Positions 35,316 to 47,301 of a stretch of DNA of 64,000 nucleotides are shown in pieces. The first letter of the stretch is position 1. Every line of letters starts with the position of its first letter. Source of the stretch: Heliocidaris erythrogramma (lineage: Eukaryota > Echinodermata > Echinoidea > Camarodonta > Echinometridae); NCBI GenBank assembly GCA_025617745.1, contig CM046853.1:58613233-58677232 (forward strand), read 5' to 3'. Under the pieces are notes generated by a model. It worked only from the letters and a program-made list of their open reading frames with translations. It searched no databases and was not told where the DNA came from. The translations under genes were made by a program, and so were the position numbers.

Positions 35316-36198
35316 AAAGGGGAATTAACCTCAAAATATAAATGTGCTCATATTCAAAGATGTAATCTATTCCTTTTTGTTGCCCTACGTAGTTTTGCAT
35401 TAAAATATACGAGATGGGTATAAATCAAGATTTTCTCAGCAAGATTTATCGTCTGCTAGCGATATCAGGGGGCTGCCATTTTCTTGATGTGTACATAAAG
35501 ATATTTTTAATCCGAATGCAAATTTGTCTTTCTTCCTGATACAAAATTCCATGTGAGATTTAAAATATTTAACAGATATTTACATATATTATAAAAACGA
35601 AAATGTTTTTTATATTTCTTTGAAAATTACGATTTTATATCAATCTATTTTCTTGATACTATGACGTACGTGACTGAGCGAATTAATTCAAATTTATGGA
35701 TGATGATTTTCCCAAGCGTCAATAGTGACAAACTATGCATTCACCTGCTTTGAGATAATGGACTTCAAAAGTCAGAATGCGCGTTGTATATATTATGTTC
35801 TGCTCTGCCAGGCAAGACCAAGAAATCGATTTCTAGTTAGCAAAACTGGAGAATTTAAAAAGAAATCTATAAATTTCAAATTTTAAAATAAATGTATAGA
35901 CCTGTTATGTATTTTCCACCATACATGGGGTTTTTTTATAATGAAGAGAAGCAATTTAGCTTGTGGATTAATAATATCTTCCTGACCAGAACGGTCTCCA
36001 ATGGCTCATGTACAACTCCATGTCATCAAGAAAATGGCAGCCCCCATGAACAGTTAGCAGACAATACCGTGTGCTAGAATGTCTTGATTTAAACCCTTTT
36101 CAGCTATTTTATTTCTAAAGTGATACAGGTCAATGATTAAGAATATATTACACCTTTGAACATAAGTACATTTATATTCTAGTTTTAATTCTCCTTTA
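35316..36198. mobile_element. TIR element family T, copy 1 (883 bp)
   Basis: Ends TAAAGGGGAATTAACC (35316-35331) and, inward from the right, TAAAGGAGAATTAA. Subterminal inverted blocks: TATCGTCTGCTAGC with AGGGGGCTGCCATTTTCTTG on the left, CAAGAAAATGGCAGCCCCC and TAGCAGACAAT on the right. The second copy lies at 48084-48730. No coding capacity. It is just upstream of the first aminotransferase coding exon and may disturb its promoter region. Confidence 0.75.
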
Positions 36199-36629
36199 AT
36201 AATATAGATTTTGATAACATAGGCTTACATGTATTTGAAAATCTTAGAACTGACCAGGTTACTTTTCCAGCAAAAGAGGTACACAAATGCTTCATAATTG
36301 TTCCATAAATTCAGGAAATTTGGCATTTGAAGCATTGAATTAATGCCTTCAATTTTTCCTAATTAGTGCTAAAGGCTAGCTGGCTTTCCGCTGCCCTCTT
36401 TGAGAGATGAAATCTACAGAAACAGCAATCGCTGATGATATATTAGTACAATGTAGAGGGCAGAAAATCATGCTATCCCATTTGTTTTTGCCTTGACCAT
36501 GTATTGGCTTGGGACATGCAGGAGTATAATGTTACATTAGACCTTTAAAGTCATAGGTCTACATTATGATCCCATCTACCCAAGGAGGTTGCCTCCTTGA
36601 GTACCTCCTTGATCTGTATATCCATATTA

Positions 36630-36664
36630 TATGATATCTATATATATATATATATATATATATC
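36630..36664. repeat. (TA)n microsatellite
   Basis: Pure TATATA run of about 30 bases upstream of the aminotransferase gene. Confidence 0.95.
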
Positions 36665-36934
36665 GTCGCTGAATTCACGAAGTGGCACCCGCGACCGCTG
36701 ATGCGCGAAATCACTTTTCGAGTAAAACACGATTCAAATTTTTGCATATTGAAAACAGCAAATTTGACTTGTTGATAAGGGTACCCGAGGCCTGAAAAAA
36801 TAATTAGTGTATAGTTAGCTTACACAAAAGCATACAGGAGATATTGATTTTTGAAAATAAAATACCCCCCAAAATTAATATAAATAAGACTTGAGCAAAG
36901 ACTAGTCGATTGATCACGATGGCTCACCTAACGA

Positions 36935-38335
36935 TATATCGATTTAAACATTTTGTGTTGAATACTTGATTCATCTGTTGGTTTGTTTGAGTAGTAGATT
37001 CTCCATAAATTACGCGCCAACTGAATTTTCAGTTCGACAAAAATAGTTTGCGTTGTATACTTCAACCATTTGATGTTTTATTTGGGTTGTATATTATCCC
37101 TAAGCTAAGCGCCAAATCAATTTTCGATTCGATATTTAAAATGTATTTTGCGTCTTATTTCTAATTTATTTGTTATTTCATTTGGTCAGTAGATGCTTTG
37201 TAATTTATGCGCCGAACCAATTTTCTTTTCGATATAAACATTTTGCGTTGTATACTAATTCATCCATTTCATGTTTTATTTGGGTTGTATATTATCCCTA
37301 AGCTAAGCGCTAACTCAATTTCCAATCGATAAAAAAACATTTTGCGTTGTATACTTCATTCATTTGACATTTTATCTAGGTTGTATTTTTATCCCTAAGC
37401 TAAGCGCCAAATCAATTGCGTCTTAGTTCTAATTTATTTCTTGTTTCATTTGGTCTGTAGATTCTTTGTAATTTATAGGCCGAACCAATTTTCTATTCGA
37501 TATAAACATGTTTTGTTGTATACTTCGTCCATTTCATGCTTAATTTGAGTTGAATATTATCCATTAGTTACGCGCCAAATCAATTTCCAATCGATAAAAA
37601 AACATTTTGCGTTGTATACTTCATTCATTTGACATTTTATTTAGGTTGTATATTATCCCTAAGCTAATCGCCAAATCAATTCTCGATTCCATAAATGTAT
37701 TTGCGTCTTATTTGTAATTTATTTGTTTCATTTGGTCTGTAGATTCTTTGTAATTTATGGGCCGAACCAATTTTCTATTCGATATTAACATTTTGCGTTG
37801 TATACTTCATCCATTTCATGCTTTATTTGAGTTGAATAATATCCATTAGTTACGCGCCAAATCAATTTCCAATCGATAATAAAAACATTTTGCGTTGAAT
37901 ACTTCATTCATTTGACATTTTATTTAGGTTGTATATTATCCCTAAGCTAAACGCCTAAATCATGTATTTTTGTGTCTTATTTGTAATTTATTTGTTGTTT
38001 CATTTGGTCTAGATTCTTTGTAATTTACGCGCCGAACCAATTTTCTATTCGATATAAACATTTTGCGTTGTATACTTCATTTCATAATTTATTTTGGTTG
38101 CATAATTCTCCCTAAGTTAAGCGCCGAATCAATTTTCGATTTGATAAATGTATTTCGCGTCTTTGCTCTAATTTATTTGTTGTTTCATTTGGTCTGTAGA
38201 TTTTTTGTAATTTATGCGCCGAACCAATTTCCAATTCGATAAAAACATTTTGCGTTGTATCCTTCATTCATTTGTTGCTTCATTAGGGTTGAATATTATC
38301 CGTAAGTTCCGCCCCAAATTAATTTTCAAGTGCTT
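36935..38335. repeat. Satellite-like array, about 95-bp monomers in 3-unit blocks
   Basis: Recurring blocks CATTTTGCGTTGTATACTTC, ATTATCCCTAAGCTAAGCGCC, AATCAATTTNNNATTCGATA, GGTCTGTAGATTCTTTGTAA and GCGCCGAACCAATTTTC. TTTGCGTTGTATAC recurs at alternating spacings of about 95-105 and 170-190 bases, implying a trimeric higher-order unit of about 285 bp, roughly five copies. Monomers are diverged. Each carries a CCAATTTTCNATTCGATA core. Confidence 0.85.
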
Positions 38336-38456
38336 GTCAGCCCCGGCAGTGCACCTAGCAGACGATAAAATGATAATGCGATCGTGATAATTCCACTATC
38401 TTGGCGTTCGCCTAACGTGCACACATAAAAAAAACGCACACGCGTAGAAAACTGCT

Positions 38457-38490
38457 CGCGCGGAACTCAACTCGAGTTGAGTTCCGCGCG
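38457..38490. repeat. Perfect 34-bp palindrome
   Basis: CGCGCGGAACTCAACTC followed directly by its reverse complement, centred on CTCGAG at 38471-38476, with no spacer. Confidence 0.95.
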
Positions 38491-38902
38491 TCGATCGTTT
38501 ACGCTGCGCTGTCCTTTATTCTCTTCAAACTCCTTAACCGCTAACCTGTAGAATGCCGGGTAAAGTTATTTGGGGTTAATTTTATACAATCTAACTGCAT
38601 ACAAATTATTTTTTTTGGCCTCAGAGACCCTTTAAATTTGATAAATCACGTATGTTAAGAACGAGAATAATCTTGTCTACCCATTCATGTAGAATAATAG
38701 AGTTGTTCATGTGAAATGTTAGCAGTGCATGGCTGCAAACATTCGTGTCACTGGGTGCCACATCGTGAAAAAAAAATATGCGTAATCTGGGTACGCACCG
38801 TATGTGTTTTTGTATGCGCGAAGCGACACAACGGTCTGTGCCGCGCACTACACATTAAATTCGCATTTTACTTTTTTACGAAGTGAAACATTGGATGCAT
38901 GC

Positions 38903-38954
38903 GTGTACCGCACAGAACTCCTAAAGACGTCTTTAGGAGTTCTGTGGTGTACCG
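38903..38954. repeat. 36-bp palindrome between 8-bp direct repeats
   Basis: CACAGAACTCCTAAAGAC (38911-38928) is followed by its exact reverse complement (38929-38946). The palindrome is bracketed by the direct repeat GTGTACCG (38903-38910 and 38947-38954). Confidence 0.95.
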
Positions 38955-39021
38955 TGCGCGCTCTTTATTCATACGTGCGCGCGCTCCTATGGCAAGCCCT
39001 TTTAACATTTAATCCTATTTC

Positions 39022-39222
39022 ATGATATCAAGAATTCAATTCTTGATATCTAGAATTCGATTTCTTGATACCAACAATTCAATTCTTGATATCAACAATT
39101 CGATTTCTTGATATCAACAATTCAATTCTTGATATCAAGAATTTGAATTGTTGATATCAAGAAATGAATTCTTGATATCAAGAATTGCCATTGGTTAAGA
39201 ACACAAAATGATTTCTTGATAC
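39022..39222. repeat. Palindromic GATATCAAGAATT tandem array
   Basis: About ten alternating direct and inverted copies of a roughly 20-bp unit built on TCTTGATATCAAGAATTCAA. Units alternate orientation, so many stem-loops are possible. It abuts the 3'-truncated end of the LINE. Confidence 0.9.
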
Positions 39223-42174
39223 GACCGCAGGCTGTCGGTGGTAAAACCTAAGTTATAAAAATAAGAGATTGGTTTAAAATTACCTCCAACGGTTATATCT
39301 GATGCTTTAAATATTCCTTTATGAAGAAGATCAGCATCAAAGATCATTTTATTTCGAAAACAAATACTTCTATTATTAAAAATTATCGGATTGACTTTGT
39401 TTTTTTCGAAGTGTCTACATTCATCTATATCTTGCCAGGCTTTTAACATATCTAAATAAAACCTGGGTATACCATCTAAACTCATTTTCTTCATGTCGTA
39501 ATTACAAAGAAATATACTTCGACCTCCAGTCCATCTAAAAAAGTAATCAAATGTTAGTTTCCACCCTAAATATTTTTCACCGTACAACAGCCGTTTGATC
39601 CACATTATTCTTTGAGTCTTAATAAAAGTTTCGTAGTCAGTTTACCCGAAGCCCACCTGCAGAATAATCTTGATATAATATTTTCCCACCCCAAATGAAA
39701 TTAAAGGAATATTTTTCAATTTCTTCAAGGATACTATGTGGAACAGATATAAGAGAAGATACGTAATTTAATTTTGAATATACATACATTTTCAATAATT
39801 TGATTTTGCCATACATCGTAAGATCTCGTTGGCTCCACAAACCTATTAATCTTTATATTTTACTTAATATCTCTTTGTAGTTTAAATCATCTTTTATTTA
39901 CGAGTTACGTGAAAAATAAACTCCTAGGATTTTTATGTCTTGTACTCTATGTCCCAAAAAAGGTAAACCGGGCATATCAATCGCTTCCCCCAACCAGATA
40001 AAATTTGTCTTATCCATATTTATTTTTAATCCACTTAATTTCTCAAAGTCTTCGAAGACTTTCTTCACCCTATCAATTGACTTCATATCTTTAAGAAACA
40101 ATGTAATATCATCGGCGTAAAGTACCTGCTTTATTTTTCCAGTATCAAACCGAATTCCTTCAATACTAGGGTCCTTTCGGATATAATGAGCAAGCAGCTC
40201 AATAGCCATTATAAAATTAATAGGGGGACAAAGGGTCCTCTTGTCTTACCGCTCTTTTAACTTTAAAGTATCCAGTTGAGTGTCCCCCGTTCATCACGCA
40301 GCTACTAACATCATTATAGAGAATTTTAACCCAAGAGCACAATACATTACCGAACCCAAAAGATTCCAATGCTTTGAACAGTAGTCTATATGAAATACAG
40401 TCAAATGCTTTTTCGAAATCTACAGCGAAAAGAAAACCTACAGGCTGATACAATGACTGAAAAAAATACATCATCTATATTAACCGCACTGCCTCCCCAA
40501 TATTTCTCTCTTTAACATAACCCACCTGATCATAATGAATGATATACTTTTGACAGGATCTTATAGTCAAGATTTAAAAGAGTTATTGGCCTGTAGTTTT
40601 TCATATACAAAGGATCTTTTCCCTCTTTCTCAATAAGTGTAATGACTCCGTCTCTGTGAATTGGATAACACCTCAGTTTCGAAACTCTCATTAAATGCTT
40701 CCACTATATACTTCCCTAAAATTGGGCAAAATGTATAATAGAATTCAGCTGTAAATCCATCATTGCCTGATGACTTATTCCATTTCATTTCCTTAACAGC
40801 TTGATAGCATTCTTCGAATGTTATATGCCCTTCACAAAATGCTTTATTTTCTTCGCTTAGTTTGGGCAGTTCGCTTAAAAACATAATATCAATATCTTCT
40901 GTTATGTCCTTATTTTGACATGCATATAAATTCTTATAAAACTCCCCAATGATCTTTAAAACCCCTTTACTATCACGTATCACCTCATTATTGCTATTAT
41001 ATATTTCCTTGATCACACTTTTTCTTTTATTCGACTTTAATAATTGTTAAAAAAATTGAGAATTTCTTTCTCCTTCTTCAGACCATTCTGCCCTCGATCG
41101 TACCTTTAAGCCTTGACGAGAATAGTCAAAAAGCTTTTCCAGTTCATTTTTTTTCAAGTCTAGTTCTTCCTGAATGTTATTTTGCAAATTAAACGTCAAT
41201 CGATATTCTAAGTCTTTAATATCTTTTTCCAATATTTCAACTTTTGCTTTCCTGAGTTTTGCTTTTTCACGGGAAAACTTCATAATATATTCCCGTAGTT
41301 TCATTTTCATAAAATCCCAAAATTTGATTTTACTATTTATTTGACCCAGCCACGTTTCCTCTATTTCACTAATCTTATTTTTTACCCCATCGACAAAATC
41401 CTTGTCATAACAGACTACTATTAAACTTCCAATTTGATTTACCAAAAATGAAATTATCGACCAAATTTGTAACTTCTACTCTAACACCAGCGTGTTCAGG
41501 TGTGATAGAGGGCAGAATATCGGATTCCCTCACGACTTTTTCTAATTTTGATGATATAAAAATATAATCTAATCTGCTCTGCACCAATGGCTGCTTCTGT
41601 CTAAAGGTAAATTCTCTTTTATTAGGATGATGCTTGCGCCAAACATCAATTAAATCAAACTTATCAAGAAACTCTTCCAACAAGTCTCTATATTTGCTAT
41701 TTGAAATATTACTTGCCCCCATATAGTCTAAATTATAATTCATAGTTATATTTAAATCACTTGACTGAATACAGAAGATACCATCCTATCCAGATTAGAC
41801 AGAAAATCAACTTGGGCCTTTTCTTTATCTTTTGTAGGAAAATATACACTTCCTAATATCAATTTTTCGCTTTGGCATTTACCTTGTATTATAATCTATC
41901 TTCCTTCCTTATCTTTTATGATTTTTTCCATCACAAAGCCCGTGTTTGGTTTCAACATCACAATAACTCCCCTACTGTGATTACTACCATTACTAAAAAC
42001 CATTGCCCCTTCCCAATCCCTTTTCCAACAGCCTTCAATGTCTTCTGTACTGAAAGTTTCCTGCAAGAATATTATATTTCCCGACATTTTACACCACTGG
42101 AAAATTTTCTTCCTTTTAACTGTATCTCTCAGTCCTCGAACGTTGATCAAGACTACTTTTAAATTATTCACCAT
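39195..42174 (-). mobile_element. Tx1-like (L1 superfamily) LINE ORF2, broken, 3' truncated
   Basis: Minus strand. The apurinic endonuclease starts at ATG 42174 (MVNNLKVVLINVRGLRD, FLQETFST, SRGVIVMLKPN), continues EFTFRQKQPLVQSRLDYIF and ITPEHAGV, then the linker VRSRAEWSEEGERNSQFF. Reverse transcriptase: NKSSGNDGFTAEFY, LFAVDFEKAFDCISY, RQEDPLSPY, YADDITLFLKD (catalytic DD near 40105) and KINMDKTNFIWLG, then IRKDPS and thumb/connection pieces (NNRSICFRNKMIFDADLLHKG) to 39195. The zf-RVT and C-terminus are absent, so the 3' end is lost at the palindromic array. I count about eight or nine frame breaks; the copy is inactive. The upstream 42175-42640 probably holds its 5'UTR. The Tx1 placement is by motif similarity only. 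Confidence 0.9.
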
Positions 42175-42649
42175 TGAAAACTCTAAATCTTAAACTGTGA
42201 CAAAAAGCTCGGAACAGAATTGTGTAATACTAGTAGTGCGCCAATATCTCAGTAGGCCTAAATGGGAAGAATGATGCATTTTTAAATACAGAAAAAACAA
42301 TTGTCAATTGAAGTTGGAAATAAGACAAGTACAGAACAATTCCGGAACTAGAAAACATGCCACACGTCACAAAGTCTCTCCACCCCACAATGAGTGTCCA
42401 CCCTTCAGAAAACCAGATTATAAAAAACCCCATCTACTCCGATCGTCCGAGTAGAACACGACCTTCTCAAGTAGGACTCCCCACAGCTCACTTGAGGGAC
42501 CCTTCTCCTCTTTTAAGAATATCTTAATGAGCTAAATCAAATATAAAAACTTCCAGTTTACATCGACTCCTTATAATAAAAATGGGAACCCAAAAGCGTG
42601 TTTCTTTTCTTGTAATTCCTTAGTAATCCCCACAAATGAAATAATAATT
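42175..42649. other. Probable LINE 5' leader, no gene
   Basis: No coding sequence. It lies between the LINE start codon and the next repeat element, so it is most simply the LINE 5'UTR plus a short flank. A CTACTCCGATCGTCCGAGTAG inverted pair occurs at about 42435-42456. Confidence 0.45.
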
Positions 42650-45600
42650 AACTAGAAATGTGCATTGCTGGGGCCGCGCAATGCTAAATGTATCCCCCGG
42701 CACTGGCAGCGATTTGAAGGAGGGACAAAGACCCTCCCCCATCCCCTCCCTCAAACAAAAGGATGGTGTAGAAATTAGATGTGTAGGTTTCACTAAGACA
42801 CATCTTCATATAAAATTTGAAAGAAATGTGTTGAGAGATATACCAAGATACATCTCCATACAAAATTTGAAAGAAATCCATCAAGAAATGTGGCCTGCAG
42901 AGTGCACTCATGCCATGCCCTGAAGTATGACCTTTGACCCTATAAAAGACGGAACACTGGTGGCAGCATCACCAAAAACTATAGGTTTTTAGATTACACC
43001 AAGAGACACCTTCATGCAAAATTTGAACGAAATCCGTCAAGAAATGCAGAAGTGTGCAAGAAATGGAAAAATGACCTTTGACCCTATAAAGGACGGAACA
43101 ATGAGGGCAGCATCACCAATAATTAAATATGTGTAGATTATACCAAGATACATCTCCATACAAAATTTGAATGAAATCCGTCAAGAAATGCAGAAGTAAG
43201 AGTGCACAAAAGGGACAAATGAGCTTTGACCCTATAAAGGACGGAACAATGAGGGCAGCATCACCAAACAGTAAAAATGTGTAGATTATACCAAGATACA
43301 AATGTACATCTCCATACAGAATTTGAAAGAAATCCATCAAGAAATGTGGCCTGCAGAGTGCACTCACGCCATTCCCTGAAATATGACCTTTGACCCTATA
43401 AAAGACGGAACACTGGTGGCAGCATCACCAAAAACTATAGGTTTTTAGATTACACCAAGAAACACCTTCATGCGAAATTTGAACGAAATCCATCAAGAAA
43501 TGCAGAAGTAAGAGTGCAAGAAATGGAAAAATGACCTTTGACCCTATAAAGGACGGAACAATGAGGGCAGCATCACCAAAAATTAAACATGTGTACATTA
43601 TACCAAGATACATCTCCATACAAAATTTGAATGAAATCCGTCAAGAAATGCAGAAGTAAGAGTGCACAAAAGGGACAAATGAGCTTTGATCCTATAAAAG
43701 ACGGAACAATGAGGGCAGCATCACCAAACAGTAAAGATGTGTAGATTATACCAAGATACATCTCCATACAAAATTTGAAAGAAATCCATCAAGAAATGTG
43801 GCCTGCAGAGTGAACTCACGCCATCCCTTGAAGTATGACCTTTGACCCTATAAAAGACGGGACACTGGTGGCAGCATCACCAAAAACTATAGGTTTTTAG
43901 ATTACACCAAGAGACACCTTCATGCAAAATTTGAACGAAATCCGTCAAGAAATGCAGAAGTGTGCAAGAAATGGAAAAATGACCTTTGACCCTATAAAGG
44001 ACGGAACAATAAGGGCAGCATCACCAAAAATTAAATATGTGTAGATTATACCAAGATACATCTCCATACAAAATTTGAATGAAATCCGTCAAGAAATGCA
44101 GAAGTAAGAGTGCACAAAAGGGACAAATGAGCTTTGACCCTATAAAGGACGGAACAATGAGGGCAGCATCACCAAACAGTAAAAATGTGTAGATTATACC
44201 AAGATACAAATGTACATCTCCATACAGAATTTGAAAGAAATCCATCAAGAAATGTGGCCTGCAGAGTGCACTCACGCCATTCCCTGAAATATGACCTTTG
44301 ACCCTATAAAAGACGGAACACTGGTGGCAGCATCACCAAAAACTATAGGTTTTTAGATTACACCAAGAAACACCTTCATGCGAAATTTGAACGAAATCCA
44401 TCAAGAAATGCAGAAGTAAGAGTGCAAGAAATGGAAAAATGACCTTTGACCCTATAAAGGACGGAACAATGAGGGCAGCATCACCAAAAATTAAATATGT
44501 GTAGATTATACCAAGATACATCTCCATACAAAATTTGAATGAAATCCGTCAAGAAATGCAGAAGTAAGAGTGCACAAAAGGGACAAATGAGCTTTGACCC
44601 TATAAAGGACGGAACAATGAGGGCAGCATCACCAAACAGTAAAAATGTGTAGATTATACCAAGATACAAATGTACATCTCCATACAGAATTTGAAAGAAA
44701 TCCATCAAGAAATGTGGCCTGCAGAGTGCACTCACGCCATTCCCTGAAATATGACCTTTGACCCTATAAAAGACGGAACACTGGTGGCAGCATCACCAAA
44801 AACTATAGGTTTTTAGATTACACCAAGAAACACCTTCATGCGAAATTTGAACGAAATCCATCAAGAAATGCAGAAGTAAGAGTGCAAGAAATGGAAAAAT
44901 GACCTTTGACCCTATAAAGGACGGAACAATGAGGGCAGCATCACCAAAAATTAAACATGTGTACATTATACCAAGATACATCTCCATACAAAATTTGAAT
45001 GAAATCCGTCAAGAAATGCAGAAGTAAGAGTGCACAAAAGGGACAAATGAGCTTTGATCCTATAAAAGACGGAACAATGAGGGCAGCATCACCAAACGGT
45101 AAAGATGTGTAGATTATACCAAGATACATCTCCATACAAAATTTGAAAGAAATCCATCAAGAAATGTGGCCTGCAGAGTGAACTCACGCCATCCCTTGAA
45201 GTATGACCTTTGACCCTATAAAAGACGGTACACTGGTGGCAGCATCACCAAAAAGTACAGATTTTTAGATTACACCAAGGGACATCTTCATGCAAAATTT
45301 GAACGAAATCCGTGGAGAAATGCAGAAGTAAGAGTGCAAGAAATGGAAAAATGACCTTTGACCCTATAAAGGACGGAACAATGAGGGCAGCATCACCAAA
45401 AATTAAACATGTGTAGATTATACCAAGATACATCTCCATACAAAATTTGAACAAAATCCGTTGAGAAATGTGGCCTGCAGAGTGCACTCACGCCATGCCC
45501 TGAAGTATGACCTTTGACCCTATAAAAGACGGAACACTGGTGGCAGCATCACCAAACACTATAGGTTTTTAAATTACACCAAGAGACACCTTCATGCAAA

Positions 45601-46047
45601 ATTTGAACGAAATCCGTTGAGAAATGTGACCGCCAGAGCGCACACAAGAGTACACACAAGACATCTATCAAAATATGACCTTTGACCCTATAAAAGACGG
45701 AACACTGGGGGCAGCATCACCAAAATCTATAGGGTTCCAGATTTTACCAAGAGACACCTTCATACAAAATTTGAACAAAATCCGTTGAGAAATGTGACCG
45801 CTAGAGCGCACACAAACTATCCCCAAAAATATGGCCTTTTACCCTATAAAAGACGGAACACTGGGGGCAGCATCACCAGAAACTATAGGGGTCCAGATTT
45901 TACCAAGATACACGTCCACAGGAAGTCTGAAAAAAATTCGTCGAGAAATGTGACCTCTAGAGCGCACACAAGAATGTGACGCGGCGGCGGCGGCGGCGAA
46001 ACGCTGCTGAATCCAAAGTATCCTCCGGCATACTGCCGGGGGATACA
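42650..46047 (+). mobile_element. HINE-like tandem-core element A with about 20 DR1 monomers
   Basis: The 5' end (AACTAGAAATGTGCATTGCT, a GCATTGC/GCAATGC hairpin, then TGTATCCCCCGGCACTGGCA) is shared with 5328-5470. The 3' end is a hairpin, ATCCTCCGGCA-TAC-TGCCGGGGGAT, followed by ACAATT; its right arm is the inverse of the 5' TGTATCCCCCGGCA. Between 42780 and 46010 lie about 20 monomers of roughly 150 bp (GACGGAACA, GGCAGCATCACCAAAA, ACCAAGATACATCTCCATAC, AAATTTGAANGAAATCCGT, GAAATG). Blocks recur almost identically at 460- and 908-bp offsets, so a three-monomer higher-order unit has been copied recently; monomers near the right end are more diverged. It has no protein-coding capacity. Structure matches Helentron-associated (HINE/pearl-type) elements. 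Confidence 0.75.
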
Positions 46048-46808
46048 ATTAAACAGATAGTGAAAATTCTTTGCTATCCCATGAGCCTGATGACCCTGCT
46101 ATATGTGCACTGCAAGCCGCTGTGGAAGGTCGTGCAAATCTGAGGGAGCTTGCACAAGGAGTGAAAACCGCCTTGGTTCACTCCCCACACCCCCGACCCT
46201 ACACCCCAAACTACCCGAGCGACTGCGGGCAGCGACCAGCCGATCTCCGGACCCAGACCCAATCGTAAGGATTTATTTTCAATTCGCAAATGATTAAAAT
46301 TCAAACCCCCAAAACCCAAATCCAAAGACCGGCCGGCCACCAACCACAGCCGCCCAGGACCCATTCCAAATACTGCAATTTAGAGTGCACACAACGAACT
46401 CACTGTGTGGGAGATTTCAAAACACTTATTCATGAATTTTAAAATCAGCTACTTCCACTAATGCCCAAGATGGCCTATAATCCTCCACCAATAATTACCC
46501 TATCAAAAAGTGTACCTGTGTTTGAAAGCTTCGATTATATTATGGTATAAAATAATTCTCACATCATAAGCTTAGCAATCTATATATTACTATGCTGTTT
46601 TCTATTGGAAACCGCAAACCTAGGTCCAATTATCTAGTTGATAACACGCTCAGAAATATTTCCACAATCAAAAGGGGAAATAAAACACAATCTGTCTGAG
46701 CAATATTCTAAAAGCCACAATCTTGATGTTGTACGTCGAGAGAATTGCATGATGAATTAAATCAGTAACAGACATTATAAAATTAACAGATGCAAGTTAA
46801 CAAAGAGG
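46048..46808. other. Intergenic, no supported gene
   Basis: A short open frame at 46071-46268 reads DDPAICALQAAVEGRANLRE, which is protein-like and could be a leftover of a transposon ORF, but no domain is recognisable. The rest is AT-rich without repeats I can pair. Confidence 0.35.
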
Positions 46809-47301
46809 CCTTTCACACTCACTTCTGGACCGCTCCAAGTTAGAGCGCTCCAGAGGAACGGTTCTTGAAGAACGCTTCGTTTGCTTTCACACTCACCGCA
46901 TTTTTTATGTCTCGAATCGCTCAACGAGTCAAAGTGGTCTTGTTGCTATGGCAGCTCAGATCAGCGGCTCAAATTTTTCGCGCGGAATTTCAAACCGTAT
47001 AATGCGCTGTGCCGCTGCCCGGTCGGTCTGTCGTATCAATGTATCAAATCACCCATTGATTTCCCGCGCCACACACACTCACTTCCGGTTGAAGTACGCT
47101 TTAGGATCGCTTTGCTTTCACACTGACACGTTGGAGCGCTCTAACGAGGAACCGTTCCTCAAAACCACCTCGCGAGGTGGTCTTCTGGAGCGCTCCAGAA
47201 GTACGCTTCCTGGACCACTTGAGCATTCACACTCACCTGGGAACCGCTCCAGAGGAACCGTTCTTAGTTTAAGAGCGCTCTAACGAAGTGAGTGTGAAAG
47301 G
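46809..47301. mobile_element. 490-bp MITE, CCTTTCACACTCACTTC ends
   Basis: Both ends read CCTTTCACACTCACTTC inward. GGAACCG(C/T)TC, GAGCGCTC and CTGGAGCGCTCCAG motifs are repeated in both orientations inside, and CTTTCACACTCACC / TTTCACACTGACAC subterminal copies occur at about 46884 and 47115. No transposase. The style resembles the CCTTTCAAACCA element at 29728. Confidence 0.75.

Noticed and set aside
43113-45487. Repeated 64-84 residue frames (e.g. GDAALIVPSFIGSK) on the minus strand
   Set aside because: They recur once per monomer of the tandem array in a fixed phase. Periodic absence of stops in a repeat is not evidence of a protein, though the repetition was considered.
46071-46297. 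Small gene (CALQAAVEGRANLRELAQG)
   Set aside because: Short, no recognised domain, between repeats. Could be a transposon leftover, but not supportable as a gene.
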